A stretch of 64,000 nt of DNA. It comes from Hybos culiciformis (taxonomy: Eukaryota; Arthropoda; Insecta; Diptera; Hybotidae). The notes below the pieces were generated by a model. The model saw only the letters and a list, made by a program, of their open reading frames with translations. It did not search any database and was not told where the DNA came from. The DNA lies in assembly GCA_964007475.1 (NCBI GenBank), contig OZ023274.1, positions 87,129,936 to 87,193,935 on the forward strand, in the 5' to 3' direction. Of this stretch, positions 37,501 to 49,881 are shown in pieces (position 1 is the first letter of the stretch; every line of letters begins with the position of its first letter). A program made the position numbers and the translations under genes.

Positions 37501-40500
37501 TTTGTCATTTCATAACTTGAATCATAAAAATTAATTTTTTTTAATTTAAAAATTATATTAAACATTTTGGCGCACTTAAATTTTCTATTTTTTTTTTTGT
37601 CTAAAATCTAAATAATTATCAATTTATACATATATGCAACTAACTATATTACAACAGAAAAAAAAAAAGAAGATTTTGTAATCTAATTTTTTTGTACTTA
37701 ATTCGTTCATGTAATTTTATAAATGAATTTAATTTCTATAGTTTTCTATTTTTATATAAAAAGTAAATTTTGTCTTTATAAATAAAATAAAAATAATAAA
37801 TAAATAGAAATTATATTTTAAAGTAAATATTTACAATTAAGATATGATTTATAAATGAATACAAAAACACAAATACAATATTTTAAATTAAATAATAAAA
37901 TTTTTTTTTGTTTTCTTTACTTAATTGCACTAGCTTGAGATGAATATTTTTTTAAGATAAACTATCAAGAATCAAGTTAGTCACTCAATTAAGAGTAATT
38001 ATCCAAAAAATGTGAACATTATATGTGAAATTGTATAATTATTTTATTTACATATATTAAAATAAAAAAAAAATGTATATGATGACATTATTTTTATTTT
38101 GCCTCATTAACATTGTGAATATAATATTATTTGGATTAGGTAATTTCATTTGATGAAAATTAATTTAAAATATTATTTATTATTAAAAGAATTTTTATTC
38201 ACGATTCCAAAAAGACCTTGCTAAGAATTTCTAAATATTTATTGAAATAAGATTTATTCATTTTGTCCTCAAATTTGTTGTTCTTAAAATAGATACGCTT
38301 GTTATTTATATTCTTACATAGATTGCATGTTTTTAGGCGGAACACTCACCATCGTGGTCATAAAAATTGTGTTTGAAAGGCAATAAATTGAAAAAAGTTT
38401 TTATTTTATTAATATTTTAAAAATTTAATACATTTTTTTTGGGAAAAAGGAACTAAATGCAACATACCCTTTTTGGTATTAAATTTAAACATAATGTTAT
38501 GAGCTTAAGTCAAGGGCGTACAAATCTGTAGTAATATAAATGTAAAATGAGTAAAATGAGTTCTGATTCTAAGTCTGATGAGTTTTATATCAGACACAAT
38601 GCAACGAAACACAAAATTTTTCTTGGACTTATAAAATAAGAAAATCTTAATCACATTTTTTTAAGATGATATTCCAGTTTAGATTCCGCAAATTTATAGT
38701 GTAATATAGTTTACAATAAAAAAATAATTATTCTGTTTTATTTACTTTTTTTCAGATATGGAATTCAGTTCGAACGTCAAAATTAGAAAATGATGTAATT
38801 TTATTGAATAAAGTTATTGATGGCATGCAAAAGAAACTTGGCCTAGATTATTTTGATGAATTAAGTGAATTTGAAAGTTCTGTAAGTTTTTTTTATGTAT
38901 ATTATTAGATTTAGATTCCAATAATTCAAAATACGAAGAAAAAAAAAATTACTTACTATCTGTGTAATATATGTATGTAGGTACTAAAAAACAAGATAAA
39001 AGATTTTAGATGATGATTTGGTCTATGAATCTTACCTGCTAATCTTAATCAAATGATTTCCCGAATACTCTCTAATTTATTTTGTAATCTTCTTAAATTA
39101 CAAAGCATTTTAAATATCGTGACAAAACTTAAATCACATTAAAAAATCTTTAAATATGAGTTAATTCAATTTAAATAAATTTAAATGTTTGTGCGCAATG
39201 TCATAGTGCATTAAGAAAAAACGGACGGAATATGTGTAAATCAAATTCAATAATAATAAATGAATCATTTAAATTGGACATTGGACAAGTTAAATTTCTT
39301 TATTAACAAAAAAAACAAAATTTCAGACAACATAAATTTCATATAAAGTGTTCAGTCACCTATATTATAAATTAAAGTTGTTTCCCAAAAAATAAAAAAT
39401 AAATTGGAAAACATTGGAGTTTTATTTTTATTCTTAAATCATGTATCAAACTCGATATATGCTTCTAGGAAAAAGGTTTTCGCTAAAAAGTAATTTTGTG
39501 CCTTTGGCACCATGTCGTAAAAATATAGTTAAAACCCTTGAATTAACTTTAAAATTATTGAACCTATTTGAATTTTGACACTGACAGCCTTTTTGGTGAG
39601 AGCTCACAAACCACCAAAACAATACACTACGGCTGTGTTGGCTGAAAATATAACGAAGCAAATAAGGAGTAACAAACTAAAAATGCCGTTTGTTGCCTTT
39701 ACCATTGAGTTTCCAATCTTCTAACATAAGGCTTATGCTTATAGAGTGCTGATAAATTTATAATGTCAAATAAATGATATTTTTAAAGTTTGATGATATG
39801 ATATTTTAACAATTTTTCAAAAATATATTAGTTTTTGAGATTATTTATTATTTAACAGTATTTTTCAGGTAAAAATGCGGAAGTTTAAAAAAGATTTCTG
39901 GCATCAAATAAAAAAAATTAATGAATGATTTTCGATTAAAATATATGCTTTAATTATTTAATTTTCTAAATTTACGGAATAACTTTGACTACACATATCA
40001 ATTAATAAAATAAGGGGTTTCGAGCAATAATTATTTGGCAAAAATAGAACCATATAAATTATTGAAATAAAAAATAGTAAGAAATACAAATACAAATTTT
40101 GAAGAGAGCTTAAGTTACGGAATAAATATTATGCAAAATGTTACGAGACCGTGCGAGAATAAAATATATTGCATGTATTTGTCAACTATAGTTTTGATTT
40201 GGTTTTTATTCTGTTAAAAATTTATTTAAATTACCCATTGGCAGTAGTAAGTTGCAAACTTGTCACTGTTACTTATAAATTTTATACTAATTAATAGCAA
40301 TATTCACTAGAATTCCACTAAGTATAGTCAGTTAGGCACACTATATATAAAAATAATAATCATATAGTTTAAAAATAATTTTAGTAATTCGGCACATCAA
40401 AAATGTTTAAAAAAAAAGAACCCATCTAGATGATTGGAAATCCTATTAACGTCCAATAATTATAAAATATTTTGTAAAAGTGCTATTTTCCCATAACTCG

Positions 40501-42861
40501 AAAAACCAATGATCGAAAAAGAGTGGATCTTTTGTTTCAATCATCTTTAATCATCATCAATTCTACTTATCACAATCTTGGTTGAAGTACTCTATTATTA
40601 TGCACACAAGATTTTTTTTCATATTTTTTTAATTTTATTAATAATTCTTTCAAAATTTAATTCTCATCGTATGTATTTTACTTTCTTAATTGTATAGTTA
40701 AATGATACGCACTAATTGAAGAGCGCCATTAATATGCCAATGATCTAGAAAATGTAATACCATTGCACACTTATAAAGTCAGAATAAAAAAAAATTCTTT
40801 GGCAAACAAATTATATTGGCACATAGAATAATTTTATTAAAAAAATATATATAAGAATTTTTGTACACTCTGTAATGTTAAAATAAAATTATTTGAGTGA
40901 TAAGCGATTTTCTGGCGTCAAAATACTTCAATTTTTTTACTATTTTTTTTTTTTTTTAATTAATAAGGTGAATTTTTTTGGCTAAAGGAATAAAAGCATA
41001 TAAAAAGAACAATTTTCACGCTTAAAAAATTTTCTGTGAATGTGGAAAATTAAATTTATCTAAAAGTCCAATAAATACTTTGTACATTGTACTATGTATT
41101 TCAAACGAAAATACTTCAGTGACAACAGCAGCGAATTTTGAATTATTTCGGGAAAAGTTTAAATTTCAAATTATTTTACGATATGTAAATTTGGAAAGTT
41201 CAATGTTTCAATCTCTTTCAGGTATTTTTGAAGTAATATTTCAAATTTTCAAACTGCATTGATATAAAACTTAAATCTTCCCACTCATTTTGAAAAGGTT
41301 TTGAAAAGACATAGATTCTTAGATTAAAGGACCATGCATATATGTTCTAAAAGCTGATGGTTGGATATTTAAATATTTTTTTATTTTTATTTTATTTTAT
41401 TTTCAGTTTAAAAATGATTTGCTTGAAGATTCAAAAGAAGAAGACTCTACAGAAGATGATGGTGGACCTTTATTGGACTCCTTTGATTCTAAAAACGAAG
41501 ATTATGACGGCGATGAAGATGATGAAGAAGACATTGACGAAGATGATTTTGAAGGTAGTGCTATTTATGACGATGATGATGATGCAGGCGATTATGATGA
41601 GAATAATGAAGATAAATTATTGGATGATTTCCAAAAATTCAAGGAATCTAAAGATAAAAAAAGGTTTTTATTCTTAAGAGAAAATAATTTCATTTTGTTA
41701 TGCATACAATTTTTTTTCTAAATTTTAAAAGAAAAACTCGAGCAATTTCTGAGATTAATGGCATTCCTGTTTTTCGTGAATCTTATGCAATACGAAGAAA
41801 TAGGACTGGTGGACCCGAAGATGAAAATATTTCTAGACATTTGCTAAATAGAAATCAATCACCACAATTACGATATGATTGGGGCGATAAGGTGTAAGAT
41901 ACATTTTTTTAAGCTATTGTAAAAAAAACTGTTAAGTGTCAATGAAAAATCAATGAAAAAATTATTTTTTTATAGACCTCGTCCACATCTTCAAGTACCT
42001 AGAACCACAGAAGCTAATTACTTAGAGGCCCGAGCTGCTGCTCCCACAATAATTCGCGTAGATCCAAACAGTCAAAACACAGTTTACCATCAACCACAAT
42101 CAAAGAATCCACATCACAGAGCTGGCTACGTATATCATCAACACTCAAATAATGCTCGGCCAATATCAAAAGGACCAAGCAGAAGTGTAGGTCTGAAAAA
42201 CTTATTTGTGAACCAGAAAAACATTAGAAACAAAATTGATCATCCTCCTTTTTTTTAGTTAAATCACATAAAAAGTGGTTAGATCGTCCAGGAATTTTAG
42301 CTATACATTATTCATTGAACCGATTGTATACAAAAGAAAATTTCGTTTCAAATAAAGGTAGGCATATAATGATTTAAGCTTTTATTGTGTTTTATTTAAG
42401 TTTTACTATTATTTTACAATAATATTTCTTATCTGATTCCAGATGATCCAAGATATTTGCAAACTGGAGATGATTTGTATGTCGCCTCTCCTCATCCTTG
42501 GGCGAAAAATTATCGCATGGATGAAGCATTCCCAGTGCAAAATGGTTTCATTACAATTAAAGAACCCGGAGTATATTTAATATATTCACAAATTTATTAT
42601 CATAATAAAAATGAACGGAATGGCTTTCTTATTTATCATAATTCCAGAGCATTTTTACAATGCTCCTTAACGGTTCCAGAAAACCTAGAAAAAGGTAACA
42701 CATGTTATACAAGTGGAGTATCGTACTTAGCGAAAGGTGATACAATTCATCTAAGGGATATATTTAAAGATCACCCTGCAATATTTGGAAATGCAAAAAG
42801 CTTTTTAGGTCTTGTTCGATTGGGAAATGCAGAATATTATCAATTAAAAGAATCACATTAA
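34576..42861 (+). CDS. egr: Eiger, TNF-family ligand (7 exons)
   Basis: A type II membrane ligand of the TNF superfamily. In Drosophila, Eiger binds Wengen/Grindelwald and activates JNK signalling. Proposed exons are 34576-34725, 38756-38881, 41407-41663, 41732-41893, 41976-42190, 42259-42357 and 42443-42861, summing to 1428 nt (475 residues). The N-terminus MTAETLKPF is nearly invariant with fly Eiger. The membrane helix spans about 31-52, then a charged stalk KLENDVILLNKVIDGMQKKLG, an Asp/Glu-rich stretch (about 98-165) and basic cleavage-like sites RKTR and RRNR. The TNF homology domain is about 318-475 (GVYLIYSQIYY, LQCSL, NTCYTSG with the two cysteines, LGLVRLG). The exon 1 donor (ACG|GTTGGT) and exon 3 donor (AAG|GTTTTT) are weak. 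The exon 5 end may be 42184 or 42190. Confidence 0.9.
35043..35145. repeat. Dispersed repeat, copy B
   Basis: This copy matches 23355-23505: acttcaaaatattcataaattc, ctcagtaaattttt, ttttcgcgcaggacaaa and ctccgatgaagataagagctc correspond in order. It lies inside eiger intron 1. Confidence 0.6.
37391..37430. repeat. 14-bp repeat, three copies
   Basis: The unit gtaaaagattattt is present at 37391 and 37405, and a slightly changed copy is at 37419. The array is flanked on both sides by aatcttgttt. Confidence 0.8.
38882..41406 (+). other. eiger intron 2 (2.5 kb)
   Basis: No exon is supported. A less AT-rich patch lies at about 39495-39720 and includes the palindrome gtgcctttggcac. Open frames there show no domain. 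Confidence 0.55.
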
Positions 42862-44262
42862 TTTAAAAAAAAATCAAAAAACCTGGAACGTAGTATTAAA
42901 TTAGTTACCCACAAGAACTAAAAAAGAAATATAATGTAATCATTCTCAGGGCAGGAGCTACATGCAATAAAAAAAAGTAGACGATGAATATTTTATATGT
43001 ATGTACATGTACATAATATTTTTCATTTGAATATTTCTATAATGAAATTTTCTTAAAAAATTATCAACACAAACCACGCAAACTTCAAACATAATCAGAA
43101 TTTGGTATATCACTTTCGATGGGCATCGTAAAGAAAGTTCAGTTGTATTTTTTGAATCTGTTATTCGCCAAACGCAGTTCAATACTTGAGAAGGTGTTTT
43201 TTAATTTTTGTTCGATATTTTAATTTGGAATTAATTTTATCATATAGACTTTTTTACCTAACCTCTGTTTTTAATTGTCAATGCCGTGACATGATGTAGT
43301 TTTTTTTTTAAATCATATCTTGAAGGTTTCGTGTAATATTTTTCATTTAATAATGTTGATTAAATTATTTATTAACGAATAATTACTCAAAAATTAAAAC
43401 CTATTTGAAATAAAACGTAAATATAACCATAGATTAAGAATACACATATTAGCTTCATACAACATTATTTTTGGTATTTTTATGTGAATGTGTTAGTAAA
43501 ACAAAATAAAATACGTGATAATTATCAATATATGAAAAGAATTTTATTTAGTTTTACTAACACCTTCACATAAAAATACCAAAAAAGGCTGAAAAAATGT
43601 AGTATGAAGCTATAAATCTTTCTGTATTCTTAATCTACGATATAACTTAATAAATTTCTGAAACTCTGAGTTTAAATACTTTTTAAGTACCTACATTTTG
43701 AGCTGGATTTTTAGATTGGAACTTGAAGTTCCAAATACTTAAATTATGAAAAAAGTTTCTAATTATTAAATTCTTGTCTTCTCCGTTTGCCAATCACCAA
43801 AATAGAATAAGCAAAAAACAACATATTTCAATTTTATTTTAGAAATAGTAATTAAATGTAAATTAATTAATGTAGTTATAGAATATAATTATAGTTTTAA
43901 CATAATTTATTATGTAAATTTTTATTTTATCTTTTATACAAACATATATTACATAGTTATATAATGAGTAGATTATGTTATTGGTTAGTATTCTACACAT
44001 AAATAATTTTTAGGTTATTATAATATATAACTGTAACTTATTATAATTTTGTAATTTTATATGTTGAATTTGAAATTAAATTCTAAAATAAAAAATAAAT
44101 TAATATCCTGTATTGTATCCTGACCAGTATATAATTGTAATATAATTTATTTTAACATTTATAAGAACACACTGGTAACGTTAGGAATAACAGCAAATAG
44201 CAATTAATGAATGACGTTCACCTTTAAAGAGGCAAATCTTTGGAAGCGAAAAGCAATACATT
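42862..44262. other. Intergenic region after eiger
   Basis: This is the probable eiger 3' UTR followed by AT-rich sequence. The only structured item is the inverted-repeat element at 43429-43640. No gene is seen. Confidence 0.55.
43429..43640. mobile_element. Short inverted-repeat element (about 210 bp), possible Tc1/mariner-type MITE
   Basis: The ends gattaagaataca (43432-43444) and tgtattcttaatc (43623-43635 region) are perfect inverted repeats, each bordered by TA. Homology of the arms continues inward: agcttcatac pairs with gtatgaagct, ttggtatttttatgtgaa with its complement, and gttagtaaaac with gttttactaac. Only about 50 bp separate the arms. TA borders suggest Tc1/mariner-like transposition, which is inference. 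It has no coding capacity. Confidence 0.7.
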
Positions 44263-44925
44263 TTACATCTTATTATGAGGATTAACTAAATATAAATATT
44301 TTACTCCATCTTCAGTTTTAACTTTGATATAAGCATCTCCAGAAATCACCCAACCAAAAATTGTATTCTTTGCACTGAAAGTTCCTTGAGAATGCATTCT
44401 TTGTCCAGATCGTAAACATTGAAAGGATGATTCACCGTTTAAAACCATGTCAATTTCGGATGGGTCATTAAAATCTCTATTAGCCAAATTTCCACTAATA
44501 TCTCGAAAAAATTCATCATTGGCATAATATAAGAAACCATAAGTTGGATTTTTCGCAATTTTATCGATGACGAAAAATCTATCACAAATTAATTTTGAAT
44601 TGATTGGTATTTTGGCATGAACATATTCTCGTTCATCATCTGGATCAATCCTAATTTTAAGATTTAAGCTGGTTACTGTTTTTCTTGTGATGAAACTATT
44701 TTCTGAGTCGAACTTTAGCCATAAACAAAATACTTCATTTTTCAAAATAAACTTAATATTTGGTAATAATTTAACACAATAAGTCTCAGTAGTAAAAATT
44801 TTATTTAAAACCGTATTTTCTAAATTAGGGACTGAAACTTGTGTTATTTCCTCACTAAGAAGTTTTTTATCTTCTCGTAGTGATTGAGTTTGAATTAACT
44901 TTTTTGAATCTAATTTTGACTCCAT
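44263..44925 (-). CDS. Bel/Pao-related aspartic-protease-like ORF (DUF1758/A17 region), stand-alone
   Basis: An intact 220-residue single-exon frame. FDSENSFITRKTVTSLNL (72-89) corresponds to the active-site region of the retropepsin-like DUF1758 domain, and IDMVLNGESSFQCL (159-171) followed by NTIFGWVISG (187-196) is the hallmark end of that domain in Bel/Pao polyproteins. Expected catalytic Asp is present (Asp73), but the usual glycine of the D-S/T-G triad is Glu75, so ordinary protease activity is doubtful. No gag, reverse transcriptase, integrase or LTR sequence is visible on either side. It could be a decayed fragment that happens to stay open, or a host gene derived from the element. 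The N-terminal 45 residues are Lys/Ser/Glu-rich and unlike the family. Confidence 0.7.
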   Translation of the reverse strand: MESKLDSKKLIQTQSLREDKKLLSEEITQVSVPNLENTVLNKIFTTETYCVKLLPNIKFILKNEVFCLWLKFDSENSFITRKTVTSLNLKIRIDPDDEREYVHAKIPINSKLICDRFFVIDKIAKNPTYGFLYYANDEFFRDISGNLANRDFNDPSEIDMVLNGESSFQCLRSGQRMHSQGTFSAKNTIFGWVISGDAYIKVKTEDGVKYLYLVNPHNKM

Positions 44926-47066
44926 TTTTGAAAAACTAGTGATACTTTTGCTAACAATAAAACCGTTTGATTTATTTGACGTCTCAATTATTACTAAATA
45001 AATGATTTATGCTTACTGATGATGATTTTATTCAAAGAGAAAAAAAAGCATAAAATAACTTTATGAAAAATAAAGAACATTGCACACAATATTTAAAAAT
45101 TTTCATTATAGGTAAGTATACAAATAGATATAACATGTTTAGTCAACAAAGTTAAATTTCGCAACTAAAATTAATCATAAAATTTTATAAGACATCAAGA
45201 CGAATAAATTTTGACAACATTTTAATTTTAGAATATAACTTTCTTAAACTTAAAGTAAGTAAATTTTTGATCGATAATTTTCTCAAAAAAAAAATAATTT
45301 TTTTTTCGTATTAAATACCTTTATTATAAGTGCCTTTTTGAATTGTTAATGTCACAATGTCTTCACTGTGTCTTGAATAATGTAATTTTATTAAATTATA
45401 ATAAATTAGGATTACATGCTATGTGAAGGTTGTCGAAGGATACTAATCCAAAATGAAGCACAAGTACAGAATCATGATATAAGTATAAGTTAGCGAAAAA
45501 TACATGAAAATATTATTATGAATAACTATCATACAAATTATGTGAGATGAAATAAATAGTACCTACTTCGTACATGCAATTATTTTGACTTGTAATTCTT
45601 TACAATGTAGCAAAACATTTTTCTTCAGTTAAAAAATTAATGAAACTAGGAAGCTCCATAATAATTGTGTTAAAAATTTACTTTTCTTGTTTTCTGTATA
45701 ATATCACGAAAATATAGTGTATATAATAAATATATATGTACCTATAGTTCTTATTATATGTTTTCTTTTTTTAAATGAAATAATTATTATAGAGTTAATC
45801 GAATTATATCAATTTTGTCTGGAAAACAAAAAGCTTTTTTTTTTAATAATTATAAAACTATACACTATTTTTGCTAAAGTAGTTTATGAGAATTTTTCTT
45901 TAAAATAATTATGAAACTAACAAAATCATCAGAAAATTAAAGTCTCCCAGGATAAAGTATATTTTAGCATTAAAAGATCATTGTTTCAAATGCACCTATG
46001 TGTACCATACGTTTATTAAAAAAAATAATAATAGAAACTAGGAAATATTGAGGCTACTACTCTGTTCTTATTAATAATAAGCTTGCAGTCTAATTTTATC
46101 CATAATACAAAATAAACATAAAAGAATATAACGAAATAAGTACATGCAATTAATTTAGTAGGGAAAAAGTATTTTACGCCTAATATGACAATTTTTTTCG
46201 TAATAGATTTCCTAACACTTCGACAAATAGGGGTGAAACTAGTCAAAATCAAGCATATTAACCCATGTGATCGTCGCTAAATTGGAATTTGATTGTTGTC
46301 AATTTAATCAAAATTAAAAAGTACAAAAAAGTTTTCTTAGAATTAATCGAACCATATATGTTTCTTTAATTTCAAATTAACGCATCGAGTTGAAGTAATA
46401 ATATATATTATTAATAATATATATTATATATATAAGGTTAATGTAAATAAAAGAAAAAGGCGTAATAAAAAATTACTTTTAAAATTAAAGAAAAATCAAG
46501 AAATTTTTTTGCGTATGTAAATTTTTGAAAATGTTAACAGACAAAATATAAAGAACGCAATTTAAGTTTTTTTTAAAAATCAAGATTAATATCTACATAG
46601 GCTTAGTTTCTATTTGACAAAATAGAAACATATACTTCAGATTTTCCTTTTTTTTTTATCTAATTTTTAGTTAATTGTAATTTTCCCAATAACTTTGTTT
46701 TAATTTTTCTTCATAAATTAATTAATTATTTTTTTCATCGTTTTATTTTGTTTTCTATATTCTTTTGTTTTTTTTTGTAACAGCAATGGACAAACTAATA
46801 TACGGCTTACCTTTTAGAATGATTTTCGATTAAAAAAAACATTCTAGTTTCTTTTAGAAGTGCTATTAATAACGTCAAAACTGGTAAACAAATAAACATT
46901 TTCAATTTGTTTGATATTTTTGCGATTTTATTTAACCAAAAATTTAATCAAGAAAATAAATTAATTTTTCTTCATAAAATTGAATTGAATTTAAAAATAT
47001 TATTATTTTCAATTAAATTTTATTTTCTTTTTCATTGCAAATAATTTTAAAAAGAAAATATAGAAA
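44926..47066. other. Intergenic region between protease-like ORF and Smu1
   Basis: AT-rich and without a convincing gene. An AT-only palindromic stretch lies at about 46398-46436. The right end holds the Smu1 promoter, where taacgtcaaaac (46869-46880) is only a partial CRE-like match. Confidence 0.55.
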
Positions 47067-49171
47067 ATGTCAATTGAAATTGAATCAGCAGAGTAATTTG
47101 TTTATTACTTATAATTTTACCTCTATATTGTTAAAATTTTAAAAATAATTAATTTTTATTTATTTTAATTTTTAGTGTTATTCGCTTAATTCAGCAATAT
47201 TTAAAGGAATCAAATTTATATAAATCATTGCAAATTTTACAGGTAATTTATTTGTTTTTTTTGTACTTTGAGTTAAAATAGGGATTGAGATTGTTGTAAT
47301 GTTTTTTTTGTCAATAAACTCTCATTTAAATTGTAATTTATAAATCGACCGGCCCACAGTTCTTCGGTTCGAACAATCAGAAACATCAGATCACCCTTTA
47401 TTTTAAAACTTCTTTCTCACAAAACAAATATGTAATTGTATTAATTTTACATATATATTTTTTTTAGGAAGAGACCGGTGTGTCGTTAAATACTGTGGAT
47501 AGTATTGAAGGCTTCACAATTGATATTCATAATGGACATTGGGATACAGTTTTAAAAGTAATACAATCATTAAAATTGCCTGATAAAAAACTAATCAATT
47601 TATATGAACAGGTAAGTAAAATTAAGCGCTCTCACTCTTAAAAATTCAAGAATTTTCAAAAAAAATTATTCACTACATATTTATTTTAAGATTGTACTTG
47701 AGCTGATTGAATTAAGAGAATTGGGTGCAGCTAGATCTTTATTAAGACAAACGGATCCAATGATTATGTTAAAACAGCAAGAACCGGAACGTTACATTCA
47801 TTTAGGTTAGTTCAATAAGATAGTTTATCTATTTTGAAGACTTTTTGAGGATATATTTTTTTTTAGAAAATATGCTTCAGCGGGTTTACTTTGATCCCCG
47901 AGAAGCATATCCTGAAGGTTCTAGCAAAGAAAAACGTCGTGCGATCATTGCTCAAGAATTAAGTGGTGAAGTACACGTTGTACCATCATCACGTTTGCTT
48001 GCCTTACTTGGACAAGCTTTGAAATGGCAGCAACATCAGGGGCTTTTACCTCCTGGCACTACCATTGATTTGTTCCGTGGTAAAGCAGCCATAAGAGATC
48101 AAGAAGAAGAAATGTATCCAACTCAAATGGTGCGTCAAATTAAATTCGGACAAAAATCTCATGTAGAATGTGCACAATTTTCACCCGATGGTCAGTATTT
48201 AATTACGAGCAGTGTTGACGGCTTCTTAGAGGTATGGAACTTTACAACTGGCAAAATTCGTAAGGATTTAAAATATCAGGCTCAGGATCAATTCATGATG
48301 ATGGAGCAGCCAGTATTAGCTTTAGCGTATTCAAGGGATTCAGAGATGTTAGCGTCTGGTTCGCAAGATGGTCAAATAAAAGTTTGGCGTATAATGACCG
48401 GCCAATGTTTACGAAGATTTGAAAAAGCCCACACAAAAGGAGTAACTTGTCTTCAATTTTCTCGTGATAACAGCCAAGTGCTTAGTGCATCATTTGATCA
48501 CACTATCAGATTGCATGGCCTAAAGTCTGGTAAATTGTTGAAGGAATTCAAGGGTCATCATTCTTTCGTCAATGAAGCAGTTTTCACTCCAGACGGTCAT
48601 AGTATGCTAAGGTGCATATATTCATATTCTTTTTTTTTCTTATCTTGTGTAATTGTTTATTCGTTTTAATTTTAGTGCGTCATCTGATGGTACAGTTAAA
48701 ATTTGGTCCTTGAAAACTACAGAATGCACTTCAACTTTCCAGCCACTTGGAAATGAGTTAGCCGTTAATACTGTTCTCCTTTTACCAAAAAACCCGGAGC
48801 ATTTTATTGTTTGTAATCGATCCAACACAGTTGTAATTATGAATATGCAAGGTCAGATTGTCAGATCTTTTTCGTCAGGTAAACGTGAAGGAGGTGCGTT
48901 TATTTCAGCGACATTATCACCAAGAGGAGAATTTATTTATTGTGCCGGAGAAGATCAAGTATTGTATTGCTTCTCTGTTTCTTCAGGAAAACTAGAAAGA
49001 ACTTTAAATGTAAGATCAATAAAATTAAGGAAATAATATTTGATTTTTAAAATCTTTTTTTTAAATATTCAGGTACATGAAAAAGATGTCATTGGTTTAT
49101 GTCATCATCCCCATCAAAATTTATTGGCAACATATAGTGAAGATGGTTTGGTGAAATTATGGAAACCATAA
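47067..49171 (+). CDS. Smu1: WD40-repeat spliceosomal protein SMU1 (7 exons)
   Basis: SMU1 is a spliceosome B-complex factor that works with RED/IK and is needed for activation on short introns. Exons are 47067-47092, 47176-47242, 47468-47611, 47691-47805, 47867-48611, 48676-49009 and 49073-49171, giving 1530 nt and 509 residues (human 513). The start [18 protein letters not shown] LisH helix (about 5-38) is followed by the CTLH region with [20 protein letters not shown], then [23 protein letters not shown] (about 180-200) joining to seven WD40 blades from about 205 to the end, with [23 protein letters not shown] and [11 protein letters not shown]. It ends at LVKLWKP like all orthologues. AATAAA at 49233-49238 may end the transcript. 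Residue 9 is formed across the exon 1-2 junction. Confidence 0.97.
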
Positions 49172-49881
49172 ATTTATTACTTATATATAAAGGACACAAT
49201 ATGCTATTTCTTAAATAATTTAACTATATTAAAATAAAATTTTGGTAAAAATTAGATATGTCTAATTTTCAAATTATTTCGTTTTATACACAATCCACTC
49301 CATGTTAGAACACAAATTTAAAGGGAATCCCTCTTTAAGTTTGCAACTAATTAATTAGAAACCAAATTCTATTAGTGAGCTTTGACTTTATAACAAATTA
49401 TATTTTTGTGTGGTTTTTCCAATAGAAATAAATTAAAAAAAAGAGCCTTTTTTTGTTTACTTAATTTATTAAAACTATATTTCTCTATATTATTCCATTT
49501 TATTTAAACTAAAATATTAAGCAAATTACGTACTTATTTTTAATGATAAATTATGTAAATGAAAATCATTCAGTCATTGCTTTAACGCTAGACAAAAACT
49601 CTGAAACCAAATCATGGAACCCAAAATTACGGACTTTCTTATTAATTAAAACTGGGGGATAGATAAATGAAAAACATGCTTTTAGGTTTAGTTTTAAAAC
49701 AAAGTACTTTCATTAAAAAAAAAATATTCTTTACGCTCTTTAGCTACCAGTCTCTAGAAACTTTAATCAACTAGATTATAGATAAGAAGTGCAAGCCTGA
49801 AATATTAAGCTTAGTTCATGTTATTTTGAAATACAATATTGGAGTTCCAGATTTGGGCTTCCGAGTTTATGTGCGCAACTA
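49172..49881. other. Convergent 3' region Smu1 / Cdk2
   Basis: This 710-bp gap carries the 3' UTRs of the two converging genes. No other gene is seen. Confidence 0.6.
49233..49238 (+). terminator. Possible poly(A) signal of Smu1
   Basis: AATAAA lies 62 nt past the Smu1 stop codon. Confidence 0.4.

Larger units (their letters stand above)
34726..38755 (+). other. eiger intron 1 (4 kb)
   Basis: This intron separates the cytosolic/membrane exon from the stalk exon. It contains dispersed repeat copy B (35043-35145), a 14-bp triple repeat (37391-37430) and a possible alternative first exon at about 38073-38140 (see findings). The remainder shows no gene. Confidence 0.6.

Noticed and set aside
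39446..39661. 71-codon minus-strand frame in eiger intron 2
   Set aside because: The patch is less AT-rich and slightly suspicious, but I see no domain, splice context or transposon ends. It may be an old repeat fragment.
41080..41262. 60-codon frame in eiger intron 2
   Set aside because: No homology, and including it as an exon would break the phase between exons 2 and 3, which already join cleanly.
41357..41677. Met/Lys-rich frame overlapping eiger exon 3
   Set aside because: It is the shifted-frame shadow of the GAT/GAA-rich acidic stretch of eiger.
46398..46436. AT-only palindrome
   Set aside because: Alternating TA/AT sequence is expected by chance at this base composition.
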